64,000 bases of DNA from Syngnathus acus (Eukaryota > Chordata > Actinopteri > Syngnathiformes > Syngnathidae), in contig NC_051094.1 in the NCBI RefSeq assembly GCF_901709675.1, positions 13,882,501 through 13,946,500 on the forward strand, written 5' to 3'. The position numbers were made by a program, and so were the translations under genes. The notes under the pieces are model-generated. The model worked only from the letters and a program-made list of their open reading frames with translations, was not told where the DNA came from and made no database searches. Positions 49,601 through 61,400 of the stretch are shown piece by piece. How positions within the stretch are numbered: the stretch's first letter is position 1; each line of letters opens with the position of its first letter.

Positions 49601-51460
49601 TTGTACAATTCATAAATGATTCATTCTGGTGACCTTGTGAAGTGATGGTGGCCACAGGCATAACCTTTTCTACATTTTTTTTTGTAATACATAATACAAA
49701 TGAAGCATTATATACTGGGGGCAGCTACTGCCTGCACCCGAAATGGTGACTACCCCCAGCAGAGCATACTGTAAAAGTTGGACTAGATTCCAATCAAGCA
49801 AATTTTGATGAAACTATACAATATTTTTACAGTATATGGACCTCACGTTGACAATACTCTCCTGTTAACAGTTTTCATTTCAAGAACTGTTTTCCGTAAT
49901 AGATCGTGGCAGTGACAATATGTTTGTGGTTGTCTCAGGGGTGGAGCTACATGGTGGCCAGAGGTGGCTAGGGACACCCTTGGTCAATTCTCACACCAAG
50001 GGAAACATATTTGTTATCTTTCTACCATTTTCATATGAATGCAGTATTCTTAGACCCTTCCATACTCTCCTACAAGTTTTTTATTTTATTAACTGTCACA
50101 AATATTGAGCTTAATGCTAAAAAAAGAAAATTTGATTCTTAGTCACTATCAATCAAATGAATTACTTTCACACCACAGCAAGCAAACATAGCTGAAGAGT
50201 CATTGTTTACTATACCATCCACTGTCAAGATTTGACAAGATAAAATACACACAAATACATACCAATTTTGCACATACACACAATACAGGAAGGAACAAAT
50301 CTAATGAAAAAGAACTGTGACACATTATGGGTTTCTTGTGGTATTGCTATTAAGATAGCTATGGAAGGAATGAGCACAGTATGCAAACTGTCATTGGGTC
50401 ATCTCTGACTAATCCTACTGATTGGCTGTTAGCTAGTGAATCAGCGCATGAGATAGAAGTGGATCATGAGTTCATACACAAAAGCAAAGCCACGGCATAG
50501 AAAATTGCATTATTTAGTGAATTATATTCAGCAAAATTATGCCGTTTTTACTTCGACTTCTTGATTCTGAGTGGGATGGACGTTGTCCAAGATACTGCGT
50601 GTGAATTTTATTTCAAGAAACCTTGACTATGGATGTTATGATAAGATGCGGTATGCTATGATATGATGATAAGGCCACCCCTCATTGAGATGTTGTGTCA
50701 CCCTGGCCACCCCACTGAAAAATGTCGAGCGACACCTCAGGGTGGTCTCATAGTATTCTCCACAGCCAAGGGGGGGGTCACGTTTTAGCTGTCGTCTATT
50801 TTCTTTTCAAGGACATTTTGGCGCTAACTGTAAACAAGCCTGCACAGTCACTGATGGTTTACACAGCTTTACATGTGTCTCAAGTCAAAATGTTTTGCTA
50901 CCTAAGTCATCAGTGTTGATAGTGATCCATCTGTCCCTGTACCCACTGTGTCTCCTGTACCTGTGTCCCTCTGTGTCTGTCTGTCCTTTTCTGTGTTACT
51001 CGGCAAATGATTCATAGGGCACACCTCTGGTGCTTTGGTCTTGTCTCACTAGTAAGTATAGAAACTGCACACATCTCATGAAGTGCGCATGCCCATCTGC
51101 ATTGAAAAGATGTACTTTGGCTTTGCCGCTCCAACAGCACTCAAGATTTGGTGTCTGACTCCAAAAATGTTGCCCCTGTGCTTTCATTTTATGACAATCC
51201 TCGGTGCAGGAGACACAAAGACGGACTGCCCGGTCATACAGAACGGAGGTGAAGAGGAGAAGCAAGCTGAAGAACTAGAAAAAGGGATGAAGGCGCTTTC
51301 TACCAACGAATCCTCAACCCCTGCTGCTCTGCCTACCAAACCGCAGGATGGCACACCAGAAGGTTCGCCATCCAAGTCCCCGTCCAAGAAGAAGAAGAAG
51401 TTTAAGCCACCATCATTCCTGAAAAAGAGCAAGAAGCAGAAGGAAAAAGTTGAAACTTGA
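40647..51460 (+). CDS. add2: Beta-adducin, 13 exons plus one candidate cassette
   Basis: A membrane-skeleton protein that caps actin filaments and recruits spectrin to them. Exons: 40647-40793, 41180-41321, 42173-42324, 42438-42518, 42769-42918, 43952-44095, 44306-44404, 44487-44663, 45239-45493, 46499-46615, 46690-46776, 47493-47619, 51210-51460. All are GT-AG and in frame: 642 residues, or 668 with the cassette at 49181-49258; human ADD2 has 726. The class-II-aldolase-like head contains [31 protein letters not shown] and VLRNHG. The neck follows ([27 protein letters not shown]). The tail ends in the lysine-rich MARCKS-like calmodulin-binding segment ([17 protein letters not shown]). Beta rather than alpha or gamma is supported by the [13 protein letters not shown] segment and by synteny. 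The first 49 residues are unlike other adducins. Confidence 0.96.
43060..43109 (+). mobile_element. Tc1-like terminal fragment
   Basis: GTGACCCCAAACATTTGAAC followed by GGTAGTGTA is the end sequence of a common fish Tc1-type element. Only one end is present, in add2 intron 5. Confidence 0.6.
43764..43909. mobile_element. 146-bp TA-flanked MITE
   Basis: Starts TACCATATTTTCCAGACTAT and ends TAGTCCAGAAATTATGGTA, an imperfect inverted repeat of the same family as 18677-20225. It lies in add2 intron 5, 42 bp before exon 6. Confidence 0.75.
45555..45741. repeat. 187-bp repeat, near-identical to 18975-19161
   Basis: Begins TATGTTTGAGCCAGTGATCT and ends CACTGATATCAA. By eye it differs from the hk2-intron copy at three bases. 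Both lie within introns, of add2 (intron 9) and hk2 (intron 6). No terminal inverted repeat is present in this copy. Confidence 0.85.
46828..47070 (-). mobile_element. tRNA-headed SINE, minus strand, diverged
   Basis: The reverse complement contains AAACATGCATGGTAGG and GTTTGCATGTTTTCCC plus a diverged B box. The tail (CATCCATCCA on plus) is at the left. It lies in add2 intron 11. Confidence 0.75.
48066..48180 (+). mobile_element. Possible hAT-like end
   Basis: CAGTGTTTCCCAACCTTTTT and GGCACACCACCAAC resemble a dispersed fish hAT terminus. No matching right end was found. Add2 intron 12. Confidence 0.4.
49181..49258 (+). CDS. add2: Candidate add2 cassette exon (26 codons)
   Basis: 78 nt bounded by AAGTAG and GTGAGG. 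It enters in phase 1 and leaves in phase 1, exactly matching the end of exon 12 (47619) and the start of exon 13 (51210), so inclusion keeps the frame. It encodes a Pro/Ser/Thr-rich stretch ([19 protein letters not shown]) suited to the adducin tail. Without splicing at its donor, the frame stays open for 32 more residues to TGA at 49354-49356, which would give a tail lacking the MARCKS-like segment. Its preceding pyrimidine tract is weak, so it may be used conditionally. Confidence 0.65.
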
Positions 51461-51746
51461 GTTGCATACCATCTAACCTTGATGAAATATTGCTGTGAAA
51501 TATTTCTTTGTACACACAGTGCAGTAACACGGGTGGCGTTCACTGCAGGGCTTTCCAAACACAGTCAGTAACAAACCCATTTTCAAAAATGACAGTTTTA
51601 TTGACTGTGGTCACTCTTTTGCTCTTTCAAAAAAACATTATAATAATCTGGGTCAGCTCCAAGGCACTACCACTGCTACCCATCACACATGCTCTGTATT
51701 TCTCATGTTTAAGTCACCTACATTTGACACCAACTTTACTGTAGAG

Positions 51747-51824
51747 CAGGGGTGCCCAATACGTCGATCGCGATCGACCGGTCGATCGCCAAGCCACTAT
51801 TGGTCGATCGCGTGATATTAAAAT

Positions 51825-51862
<38 letters not shown>

Positions 51863-52164
51863 CTTCGCACTTGACGCGTGTACAAACAACGGCGCTAACA
51901 ACACAACACAAACACGCTAGCTCGCGAGTTCCCTCCAATTGTCAGAACCCTGTTTTTTCTCTTAAACTTAAGAAAGGGTATAAAAATGAGTGGGGCAGCT
52001 GGCCATAGTAAGAAGTATCACTTTGGGAGTAGGACTTTTTTTTCACAATGACATATACGTATATATATATATATATATAAAAAAAAAATTTTTTAGTGGG
52101 TAGATCTTTGTGACTTGGTCATTTCAAAAGTAGCTCGCGAGTTGAAAAAGTTTGGGCACCCCTG
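51747..52164 (+). mobile_element. 418-bp hAT-type MITE
   Basis: Starts CAGGGGTGCCCAATACGTCG and ends GTTTGGGCACCCCTG, with a perfect 8-bp duplication CTGTAGAG on both sides (51739-51746, 52165-52172). It contains a poly-T run of nearly 40 bases. It sits 287 bp after the add2 stop codon, so it may be part of the add2 3' UTR. Confidence 0.95.
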
Positions 52165-52483
52165 CTGTAGAGGATATGATTCTCATTTTGCATATTGCAT
52201 ATATCATTTATATCATATATGGCTACTCAGAATTGGTCCCTCAGTATCGTTAGAAAAGCACTTGATTGATCATAGCGTCTTGTAATTGTTTAGTTCTAAA
52301 CATCACATTGATATTGCTGATGTAAATGTGAGCACATGTGCATTACATGTAGAAATGTATACGGATAGCTACTGATTGTGCTCTGAAAATTGTTTATTGC
52401 AAATCTACCAGTCTATAAACATTATAATAGCAGGAATACAACAAAAATGAGCGCTGGGGGAAAAAATGACAGTCTTGCAAGAA

Positions 52484-52740
52484 AATAAAGGTGGCTATAA
52501 AATATGCTTGTAATCGCAGCTTAAAGACTCGTAAATACACTGAAGGCACTAAAACATTCCACTTTCCCCATATTCCCGTGTATGTGTATGCAAAATACCT
52601 CCAAACAGTCAAATATGCTTTCTGTTTTAAGTCATTTGGTGCAAAACAAACACTGATGCGATGTTTGCTCATAATTTTAATCATTTTATATTAGAATGTG
52701 TATGTGAATGTTGCAAGTCTACCATATATCTGTCATTAAA
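52484..52740 (+). terminator. Candidate add2 poly(A) signals
   Basis: AATAAA at 52484-52489 and ATTAAA at 52735-52740. Use of either would place the hAT MITE inside the add2 3' UTR. No transcript evidence. Confidence 0.35.
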
Positions 52741-53339
52741 GTTTTATTTCAAATCAACTGAAATAAGTTATGAACATTGCCTGTCTGTCTTATGACTCTT
52801 TTCTTAACAAAATTAATGACTCATTTTTACAAACAAAAGATGCTTTTATTTTAACATCTGCATGTTGTCATAAACAATTTGTGTAACTTAAATTTTACTA
52901 GTAATATTTCTGGTGAAGCGTGACTAGATGATGGCAACATGTACAGTAGCTGAATTTTAGAAATGTTACCAGTAGTAGTACAGTTGTCAATTTATACACA
53001 GTTTTGCCACACTAAAAGCATGTAGTTCTCCTGGTTGCATGCCAAAGTTGTACTACTCGTGAAGAGAAGCAGCGTTATCGCAAATGGACCGTAATATTGA
53101 TTTACACAATTACATAATAAAGGCCTGCCATACTGTTACAGTCGCACAACAATTGAGATCCGACTAGATAGGTGGCGCTGTAGGAAAAAAGACAAACGGA
53201 AGTTATGAATGGACACAGCGGAATCTGTTATGATGGCGCACGGTGAACGATTCAATAGTAATTTCGAGTAACTCTTTGTCCTGCGGTTCTGTTGAGCGCT
53301 ATACCTTCTACTCTTTGGCGAAATATTTGACTCGTTAAA
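52741..53339. other. add2-snrnp27 spacer
   Basis: AT-rich. The part nearest 53339 must hold the snrnp27 promoter and 5' UTR. I see no coding exon. Confidence 0.5.
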
Positions 53340-55239
53340 ATGGGAAGGAGCAGGAGTCGTTCTCCTCCTAGGCGTGGTAAGAAACAACTCATTAGTTCGT
53401 GCCTGGTCGATTAAAGAAGGTTCCGAGAAATCGCCATTTCTGTTATAGGGTCCTGGTTAAACAGCGTTCTCAAAACAAATGTATTGTCGACTACAAACGC
53501 GCTTTCTTTCATTAATTCCCTGTAGTGAGACTAATCGATGTAATTTGGCATTCTTGGAAAGTAACGTAAATATTCGAATTCTCCGTAGTTAAGTAGAATT
53601 TTTGGTTGTCAGTATTTAACCTGAGTAGTGTTTGTTTTAATTTAGTCCCTTCATTTCAACACAGATGTACTTTCTCCTCTTTACTTTTAAAAAACTGGCA
53701 CGATACATAAACATATAAAAGACCACCATCCGTTGCCTAAACTTTGTGACCGACCGACTTAACTAACGATACACGATGAAGCTTTCTAAAACTTAAATTT
53801 TAAAAGCTGCGAGGCTTCATGGACTCACTAAACCTCCTAGCGGCCAAAACCTTGATTCTTATTTGAGCTACTATGTGTGGTAGCTTTGTAATATTGCAAC
53901 AGTGTTCGCATATTACTGCAAGTAGTTTTCATGAAATCTTTACTGTTAGCAACTAGTTTTGCTATGATTCTGAACAAATCGTGAATATATATGCCACAGA
54001 TATGATGGTCAAAAAAAGTCGCACGCATCAGACCATCAAAAGGAGTAAACAAACCTGTTCAGTACCAATATTTTTAAGTCACTTTTAAGTCATTGTGAAT
54101 ATACTATATTGTGAATATACTCTAAAACAAGCACAATAAATATATAAACACAAACGTACCCAGTTCCATGTGTAAATACTGTACTGCAGTGCTCTTGTAT
54201 CCTTTTGTGAATTCTTATCCTATTGCCTCCAGAACGGAGGCGTTCCCGCTCAATTTCACGAGAACGTGATCGAAGGCGAAGGGATCGGTCACGGGATCGT
54301 GACAGAGAAAGGAGAAGAAGTCGTTCCAGATCTCCCCACAGGAGACGTTCAAGGTGAGGAAATCTGCTTTAATGCCATAGGGAATTTTCATACATTTTGT
54401 GTTGAGTAGAATCAACTTTATAGAATGTTCCACATTACTAAGCATAGACATAGTACAATGAATATATATATACATCTTTCCCTCCCCAACTAAAATCTAG
54501 TAATAGTTATTGTTGCCACAGAACATAAATAATATATGCCTCTGAGGTAGTGGTGTGCCTATCACTGACCTAGTGGTCTGTTGTGAGAGGGGGTAAGAAT
54601 ATATAAAAATGTTTTGTGGTTCCCTCTTCTGCACAGATGTTTTTGTTTACCTATTGCGGATAGGTCTGGAACATACACTACTTCATTATTTTCAGCGATT
54701 TGTACACTCAGTAGTTGTGATAACTGGTCCTGCAGCTGTCGATGTTTCCCTGTGCAGGTCTCCGCGACGCCATCGCTCCTCCTCTCTTTCACCTATGAGA
54801 CAAAAAGACAGACGTGAAGATGACCGTAAAGACAGGGCATCAAAGCCCATTGAAATATCAGGTATAAAAGATGCACTGTACCACCACCAAAGTAAAGTTG
54901 ACTTTCAAAACAAATGTTTCCATACTAAATAACATAAAGTGAAGTAAATTATGACTTAAAGCACTGGTTCCTAACGTGGCAAGCCAGACTCAATGCTGTA
55001 CCAGCGGTTGGGTCTGGTAGGGAATCGCTTCAAGCGTATTCTTGCGGCGGGGCAAACCAGAGCAAGCAAACTGTTTGAAGGAACCAATCAGCAAAAAGCG
55101 AACAAGATACAGCAGAAAAAAAAATCCACATCCACTTGCTTAATGTTTGAAGGAACATTATAGCACAGACTTTAAGTAAAAATGTATTGTAGTAAGTCAT
55201 TGAAGAAAAAAGTAATACATACTACTCCACAAGATGTTT

Positions 55240-55275
<36 letters not shown>

Positions 55276-55992
55276 AAAGAGACTACCTCACTAAAATTGT
55301 GATACTTGTTAACTAGCTTACCAGACTCCTTCCTTTGTTGCAATGTTAGGACTGACATTTGTCCTCAGTTTATATGCACCAGTTATGGAATTCACACACT
55401 TTTTTTTAAACAGCTGAGGACATGCAAGGCAAAACCGAAGAAGAAATTGAGATGATGAAACTTATGGGATTTTCAACATTTGACTCAACTAAGGTGAGTG
55501 TGTATGCTGTGCAAAAAAGTTCAACAAATGATCCAAAACTACAGGAACATATTTTCATTCACAAAGTGAACCTCTCACACATTTAACAAACGTGATGTAT
55601 TGAATCATATAACTCTTTTCTATCAGTCTCTTGCGTTGTTTATTTCTAATTAATCACCCAAAAAAATCTGATTTTTTTAAGCGTATTAGAATTGAACGTT
55701 TATTTTACTATGTATATACCAGAATTATAACTATACAGCAAAGTTAAGAGTCGATTCTTTACTTGGTTTCCGACCCACGGTTTAATATATGATTATTATT
55801 ATTTTATCATTAATTTAATGACATATTTACATACATTAGTACAAAGTATTTATTTATCTGAATGGGGACAATGCACATTAATGAACATCAATATAAAACC
55901 AAATGTAAATATGACAGATTATAGCTACAAAGCTAGTTTTCATCCATAGCCCCCTGGCAGGCGAATACATAATAAAGAAAATATACTGTATG

Positions 55993-56035
<43 letters not shown>

Positions 56036-56683
56036 ATCGAATACCTGAGCAAAATTAGTAACATGTGGACCATCCAAGTGCACAAATGGTTGCTGGTCCA
56101 CGAAATATCCATACTATCATAAACCGGTCCCTGGTAACCAAAAGATTGAGTGTGCTCACGCCCACATTTTCCTATGCATGATGATGATTTGGGAATTTGT
56201 TTTCAATCAGGGGAAGAAAAGTGAAAGCGCTACCAATGCATATGCTGTCAACACCACCATGAAAAGAAAATACAGGTATGACAAGTGTATGCTACCCTTC
56301 TTGTTCTCCAAAAGTGGAAATTATGAAAGGGGAATATTATTGTTTGAGTAGAGCTAGTTGTGCTGCGCTTTCCGGTCTTATTGCCTCAGCACCCGGGTGT
56401 CATGTTAGTCATTCGGTGTTGGTCAGGTTGCTGATTTAAAATGTCAAGTTTTAAGTCCCCTCACAGCAAGCCTTATTACTGCTATTGTCAATATAGCCAA
56501 TCACCTCTGCAGGTGTTTCTATGCAGAAATTCTCGTACTCCTATTGGTGTGTGATGATGTCATCTGCAAGTGTTGCGAGGGTAACAGTGATGTAATGTTT
56601 CTTTTTCTTTTTTTCTTTTCTTTTCTAGGCAATACATGAACAGAAAGGGTGGATTCAACAGACCACTGGACTTCATTGCATGA
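53340..56683 (+). CDS. snrnp27: U4/U6.U5 tri-snRNP 27 kDa protein, complete
   Basis: A component of the spliceosomal U4/U6.U5 tri-snRNP in the nucleus; loss alters 5' splice-site choice in other animals. Exons: 53340-53376, 54233-54353, 54758-54861, 55414-55493, 56211-56275, 56629-56683. All are GT-AG, and together give 153 residues (human 155). The N-terminal half is an RS domain (repeated RSRS, RDRD, RRRS). The C-terminal half is the conserved SNRNP27 domain with [29 protein letters not shown] and the invariant end [11 protein letters not shown]. The next gene, mxd1, is also its neighbour in mammals. Confidence 0.97.
55244..55273. repeat. (CA)n microsatellite
   Basis: About 15 CA units in snrnp27 intron 3. 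A second, shorter CA run follows a TA run at about 56007-56034 in intron 4. Confidence 0.9.
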
Positions 56684-57033
56684 AATATTTTGCTACTATC
56701 CTCTTGAAATGTAAATTTGTTGTACTTGACAAAATCAGGATGTTTCGTGCTGTTTGGTTTTATTTTCGTGACCTTTTGTTGTTGTGTAGGACTTTACCAT
56801 ATACATATACATTTTTGATTAATGGGAGACATTAATGTTGTCTCCGTGATTCTATTACACCACATTTTGGTATTGATGCATGGTTCATGGCAAACATGAG
56901 GTACACAAAAACTCATGTTGTTCTATATTTACTTATAAGTTTAGTTATGTAAAACAAAAGTCTACTGAAGGTAGTGTTCTTACTTTTCAAACTGAAACAA
57001 TTGGATGCAGTGATAATGTCAACTGTTTAAATC

Positions 57034-57039
57034 AATAAA
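57034..57039 (+). terminator. Candidate snrnp27 poly(A) signal
   Basis: AATAAA about 350 nt after the snrnp27 stop codon, followed by an AT-rich stretch. Confidence 0.55.
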
Positions 57040-57369
57040 ACACATTTTCTTCAGTACTGAGTCAATGTAGCAAATAATTAACTTTTTTATAAGTATATCT
57101 AATAACTCTTTTTTTTAATATGCATTACTATATTTTTCTACATAGTCAACGCATTGCAAAACGTTTATAAATGTAGTTATATGTAGTCTTCAGGTCATAG
57201 CAAAGTTTCCAAACACTAAGGCGTAATGCTGGATGCAGGGGACTCGGGAAGATGTCTTTATTTTTGTCGAACATGAGGCTAATAAGCGTCTGCGCTGACG
57301 AAGGAGCAAATTAGAAGACGGCGTGCGCGTTTAACAAATCCCGATCGCAACAAAACAACATTGCGAGAA

Positions 57370-57672
57370 CCAATCAGACTCCTACACCGCAATACAGCAC
57401 GTGACGGAGGCGCGTCATCTGTTAAAATGGGGCGTTACAACTTCAGATCGTGGCCAATGATTGGCGAGTTTATCATAATTGAACCAATCGCCGCAGACGA
57501 TTGTATCCCAGCTAAACAACCTCCATTGTGGCTCAACACGGGAGCAATGTTGTCGTGTAATGTGAACCAAAATGGCTGCTCCGACTTGGGTTTCACTGAA
57601 CGTCGTACCATTTAAATGATTGACAGCTTCAACGTCCAATAGAGGTCCGAGTTACCGGTGCCAACGACCAAT
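57370..57672 (+). promoter_or_regulatory. Candidate mxd1 promoter: CCAAT cluster with E-box
   Basis: CCAAT at 57370, 57454, 57484, 57636 and 57668, and an inverted ATTGG at 57460, all within about 300 bp. The palindromic E-box CACGTG lies at 57398-57403. The block lies between the snrnp27 3' end and the mxd1 start codon, so it probably serves mxd1 with a long 5' UTR. CACGTG is the site bound by MYC/MAX/MXD dimers. Confidence 0.55.
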
Positions 57673-58446
57673 CATATCTAAGCACACGCAAATCTATTCC
57701 ATGGACTACAATAATTGACTGTCACAAGCCAGTCAGTGGAAGACAATTTAGAAGGTAGCAAGAGTCACGTTCTCCTAAATTAGTGTCGATCAAGACGTGT
57801 GGCATGATGACTGACGTGACGAACTAGCACAACAACTATTAACAGTGATAAGTTTGGATGACATCGTCGGATGAACTTTTATAGAGAGCCTAGCTTCTGT
57901 AACTCAATTAACGAGGCCAACATTTTGCGCTTTTGGACCTGGCGAGAGGTCAGAATCACTCATCTAGTGGAATTCGTGACTTACTTTCATCGCTAGTTTA
58001 GTAAATTGTCACTGAGCCTAAACTTGTCCGAGCCCGTTTTTCGGAAAGAATTGTTCGAAATTGTAAACGCGCCAAGCCATACGCGAATCTCTCTGGAACG
58101 ACTTAGTTTACATTTGGTTGACAGTTGTCTCGAATGAGAGTCAAGCATCCATCGCTACTCAAATAGTTAGCCCGAGCAGCTAAAAGCTAGTCTCTACCTG
58201 AACCACATCAGCTGACATTTTTGGAACAGCACCAGGGGGAGAAAGCAAGTCTGTCTTGCTTTGTCTTGTCTTGGCACATTTTAAGTTTCTTACAACCAGT
58301 TGATACTCGATCGGAGAGACAAATACTCGCCTTAAAATAACCGCTGGCAGAACAGTTTGAGAAAGCTGCTGTGTGAACGAAGAGGTTTGTGTACAGCCAC
58401 GGGATCCCCCATCGGATTGTTTTAATACCTGTTATTATTATTGAAC

Positions 58447-61400
58447 ATGACGGCTATCGGAATGGTGCAGATGTTGATCGAAGCTGCCGAGTATCTTGAT
58501 CGCAGGGAACGAGGTAAAGTATCATTTTATTCATGTTTGTTATGGATTTTATGCATTAGGAATATGCAGCGACACCCCTCCCCCTTATGTGGCTTGTTTG
58601 TGCTATCACAACGACCATCCACACATCTACGCTAAATTTATTTTACGTGGAGCCTTTGCATTTTGTCTTTTTGTGTATTTTGCTAAGCAGTCCTGTATGC
58701 AACACTGAACCTCGAAATGTTTATATGAAATTGTCAAATGCATGCACGATTACCTTAATTAATCTTAAAATAAATGGGAATGGTCTGCCTTGAATTGCAT
58801 TGTATCAATTTTTCATTTTTATTTCAATAAAAATTAATGCGATGGCCAAAGACATTGTTTTTATGATAGCCCCTCCTTTTCTACTGTTGTGGCTTGCTAG
58901 TGGGGTTTATTCCAGTTCAAGATGACATCATTGTCCAGGCTTAGGGGAGAAAACACAGCATAAAGATAGGACTTGGAATGCTTTTATAGTGTTAATTACC
59001 TATTAATCTCAAATATGTCAACTGAATCATAAAAGAATAACAAGCACAATGTGCTCTTCCTATATTTGGGCTTTTTGACACTGTTTGACCCAAAGGCTAC
59101 TGTGTTTGTGCTTTGCAGAAGCTGAGCATGGCTATGCCTCCATGCCACCCTTCATCAGCAGTCGAGAGAGGGAAAATTTGAAAAAGAAGAGCAAAAGCAA
59201 GAAAAACATCAGTAGCAGGTAAAAATTAATAACCTCTGGGCTTCAATTTTTTTTATTTCTTTTTTTTTTTTTTTTTTTAGATATTTCTGCACCAAGCGTA
59301 TAATAATAATGGTCCTGCACAACAATAAATCTCTCATCCCCCATCCAATTATTTTTCATTTTCCACTTAGTATTATGATATTATTACAATTGCATTATAA
59401 CATCTTGGTATTGGAGAAGTTAACGTGTCTTATACACAGTCTCAGTCAGGGATGGGCAATCATAATGATAAAGGGGAACACAATTTTTTTCAGGTCTACA
59501 GGGGGCCACATAGGGCTGCATGATATATTTCATGCTCAATGCATTTATAAAATATCCAATGTCCTGCATGTCATTCCAAAGCCACAGAAAAGCCTTAGGC
59601 CCACACACATTATGGTACAGGACAGTGCAGCAGGTCCCCAAGGTACAAACACAATGGATACCGACAGGCTGTGGATACAGTACTGTACAGTAAGATGTGG
59701 CCCACTGTTAAAAAACCAAAACAAAACAAAAAACGGCTATTTACATTTTTTTTTTTCCCCAGATTTAGAAATGTTCCTAAGTGGGTTGTTCATCACTCAG
59801 GGACATAAGACCCGGTTCAAGTGCAGCTAGGCCATGTCTGCCATCTGGTGATATTATAGTTCAAATCAAGCCAGTGGACACCCGCTATTTGCAGGTGATA
59901 GGGACTGGGCCGGCCTGTGAATTGCGAAAATCCGCACATACTTAACACCAATTGAAATACACTGGGGGGGGGCTTTTCTATAAACGTCAAACAAAATGTT
60001 TCAATAAATCTTGATAACTCTCCCATATGCATCGTCCACAAAAGATGGGTTTTGGACCCCCCAAAACGAAACCCAAAAAAGTGAATCCTAGTTTTATCAA
60101 GGGGCCACGCAGAGTATGGTCCATGTGATTTCACATTGTTTGACTAATATTAAAAGAGACCAGCAGAAGGCAATAACTAAGTCCATTTTGCTGACCGATT
60201 TCAAAGACACGGTGCCCATTTATAAGACAATATACAGTAGCATGTCCTTTTCAGATGAAACAAGGACAAGCGGTTGTCTATCACTAAGCTTTTTATTGTG
60301 AAAATGATAGCTTTGTGGTGGAAAGATTTTGGAATGACTTATCTTGGTCTATTTGTTTCAATATCACAATCAGGCATTTGAAAAAGGCTATGTAGGCTTT
60401 TACCATAGACTGTATGTGTCTACTTTGTTGGTGAAGAGCTATGATTTGTCTCTTTATTGTGCTTGATGAAATCACACAGCGACAGCTCCAAGTGTCTGGC
60501 TGATGGCCACTGACCACTTGTTAAGGCAAAGTGGGTCAGTCAAGGTGACTGCAGGAGACATTTCAGCGACAAGCCGCCCTGACTACTCGATCAACTCAAC
60601 ATGACTGCTCAAACAAAACGTACAGTACGGTCATTGCGCAAGGTCTGGATTCCATACATCAATGCAGTCAAAACAGGTTTCTGTTGCAACTGCATCTCAC
60701 AGTTTAGTGTGTGCTTTGCTTTGTTGGTGAGGCCACGGTTTAGTAGGCCTGTTCAGCACGCAACACTTGATCATTTATTGAGTGGCATCTTCCTTCTATT
60801 CCAGGATTGTTTATAATACTGTACATTAAGTTGCAAAACTGGCAACATCAATAAACATCTGTCCATGCAGTATTTTCTAACTGTAAAAGTAGTACAAAAA
60901 TGAGGTGCCCTTTGTGAATAAGATAAAAAAACAAGTTTGAGTCATTCTTTATTTAATTTTTGACAGTTTATGCATGCTATGAGAAAGGTTCTGGCTACAG
61001 AGGGAAAGAGGAAGCAGTTCATGTTGCTGTGTACACTTTGTTCTTTTATTCATTTTGATAAATTGTCTTTGATGAACAGCTAGTTAAGGTGGTGGTTATT
61101 TAGATTATAGATTAAGAAAAACAAGCGTTTAATCCTTTTTAAACATTAATTGAAAAAGTATCTGGTATACGTAAAAAGATATAAAATGCAGAGAAACCAA
61201 ATGGTACGGTCTGTATTTTGTCATGGAAATCTGTATGGCCATAATGGTGATTACATTAGGCCTAGGTCAGATTTGACAAAAACAAAACTGAGCCATTCAG
61301 TCTTGAAAAAATTGGATTTTGGGGAAAAAAAAAAAAAAAGCCATGCACCATGACAAGGTTGCTGCAACATAAACCTTGCAGTAACAATATGAAAGCTATA

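Noticed and set aside
59309-59830. 173-codon open frame in mxd1 intron 2
   Set aside because: No recognisable motif. It overlaps a hAT-like end and low-complexity stretches, and has no splice context fitting mxd1.
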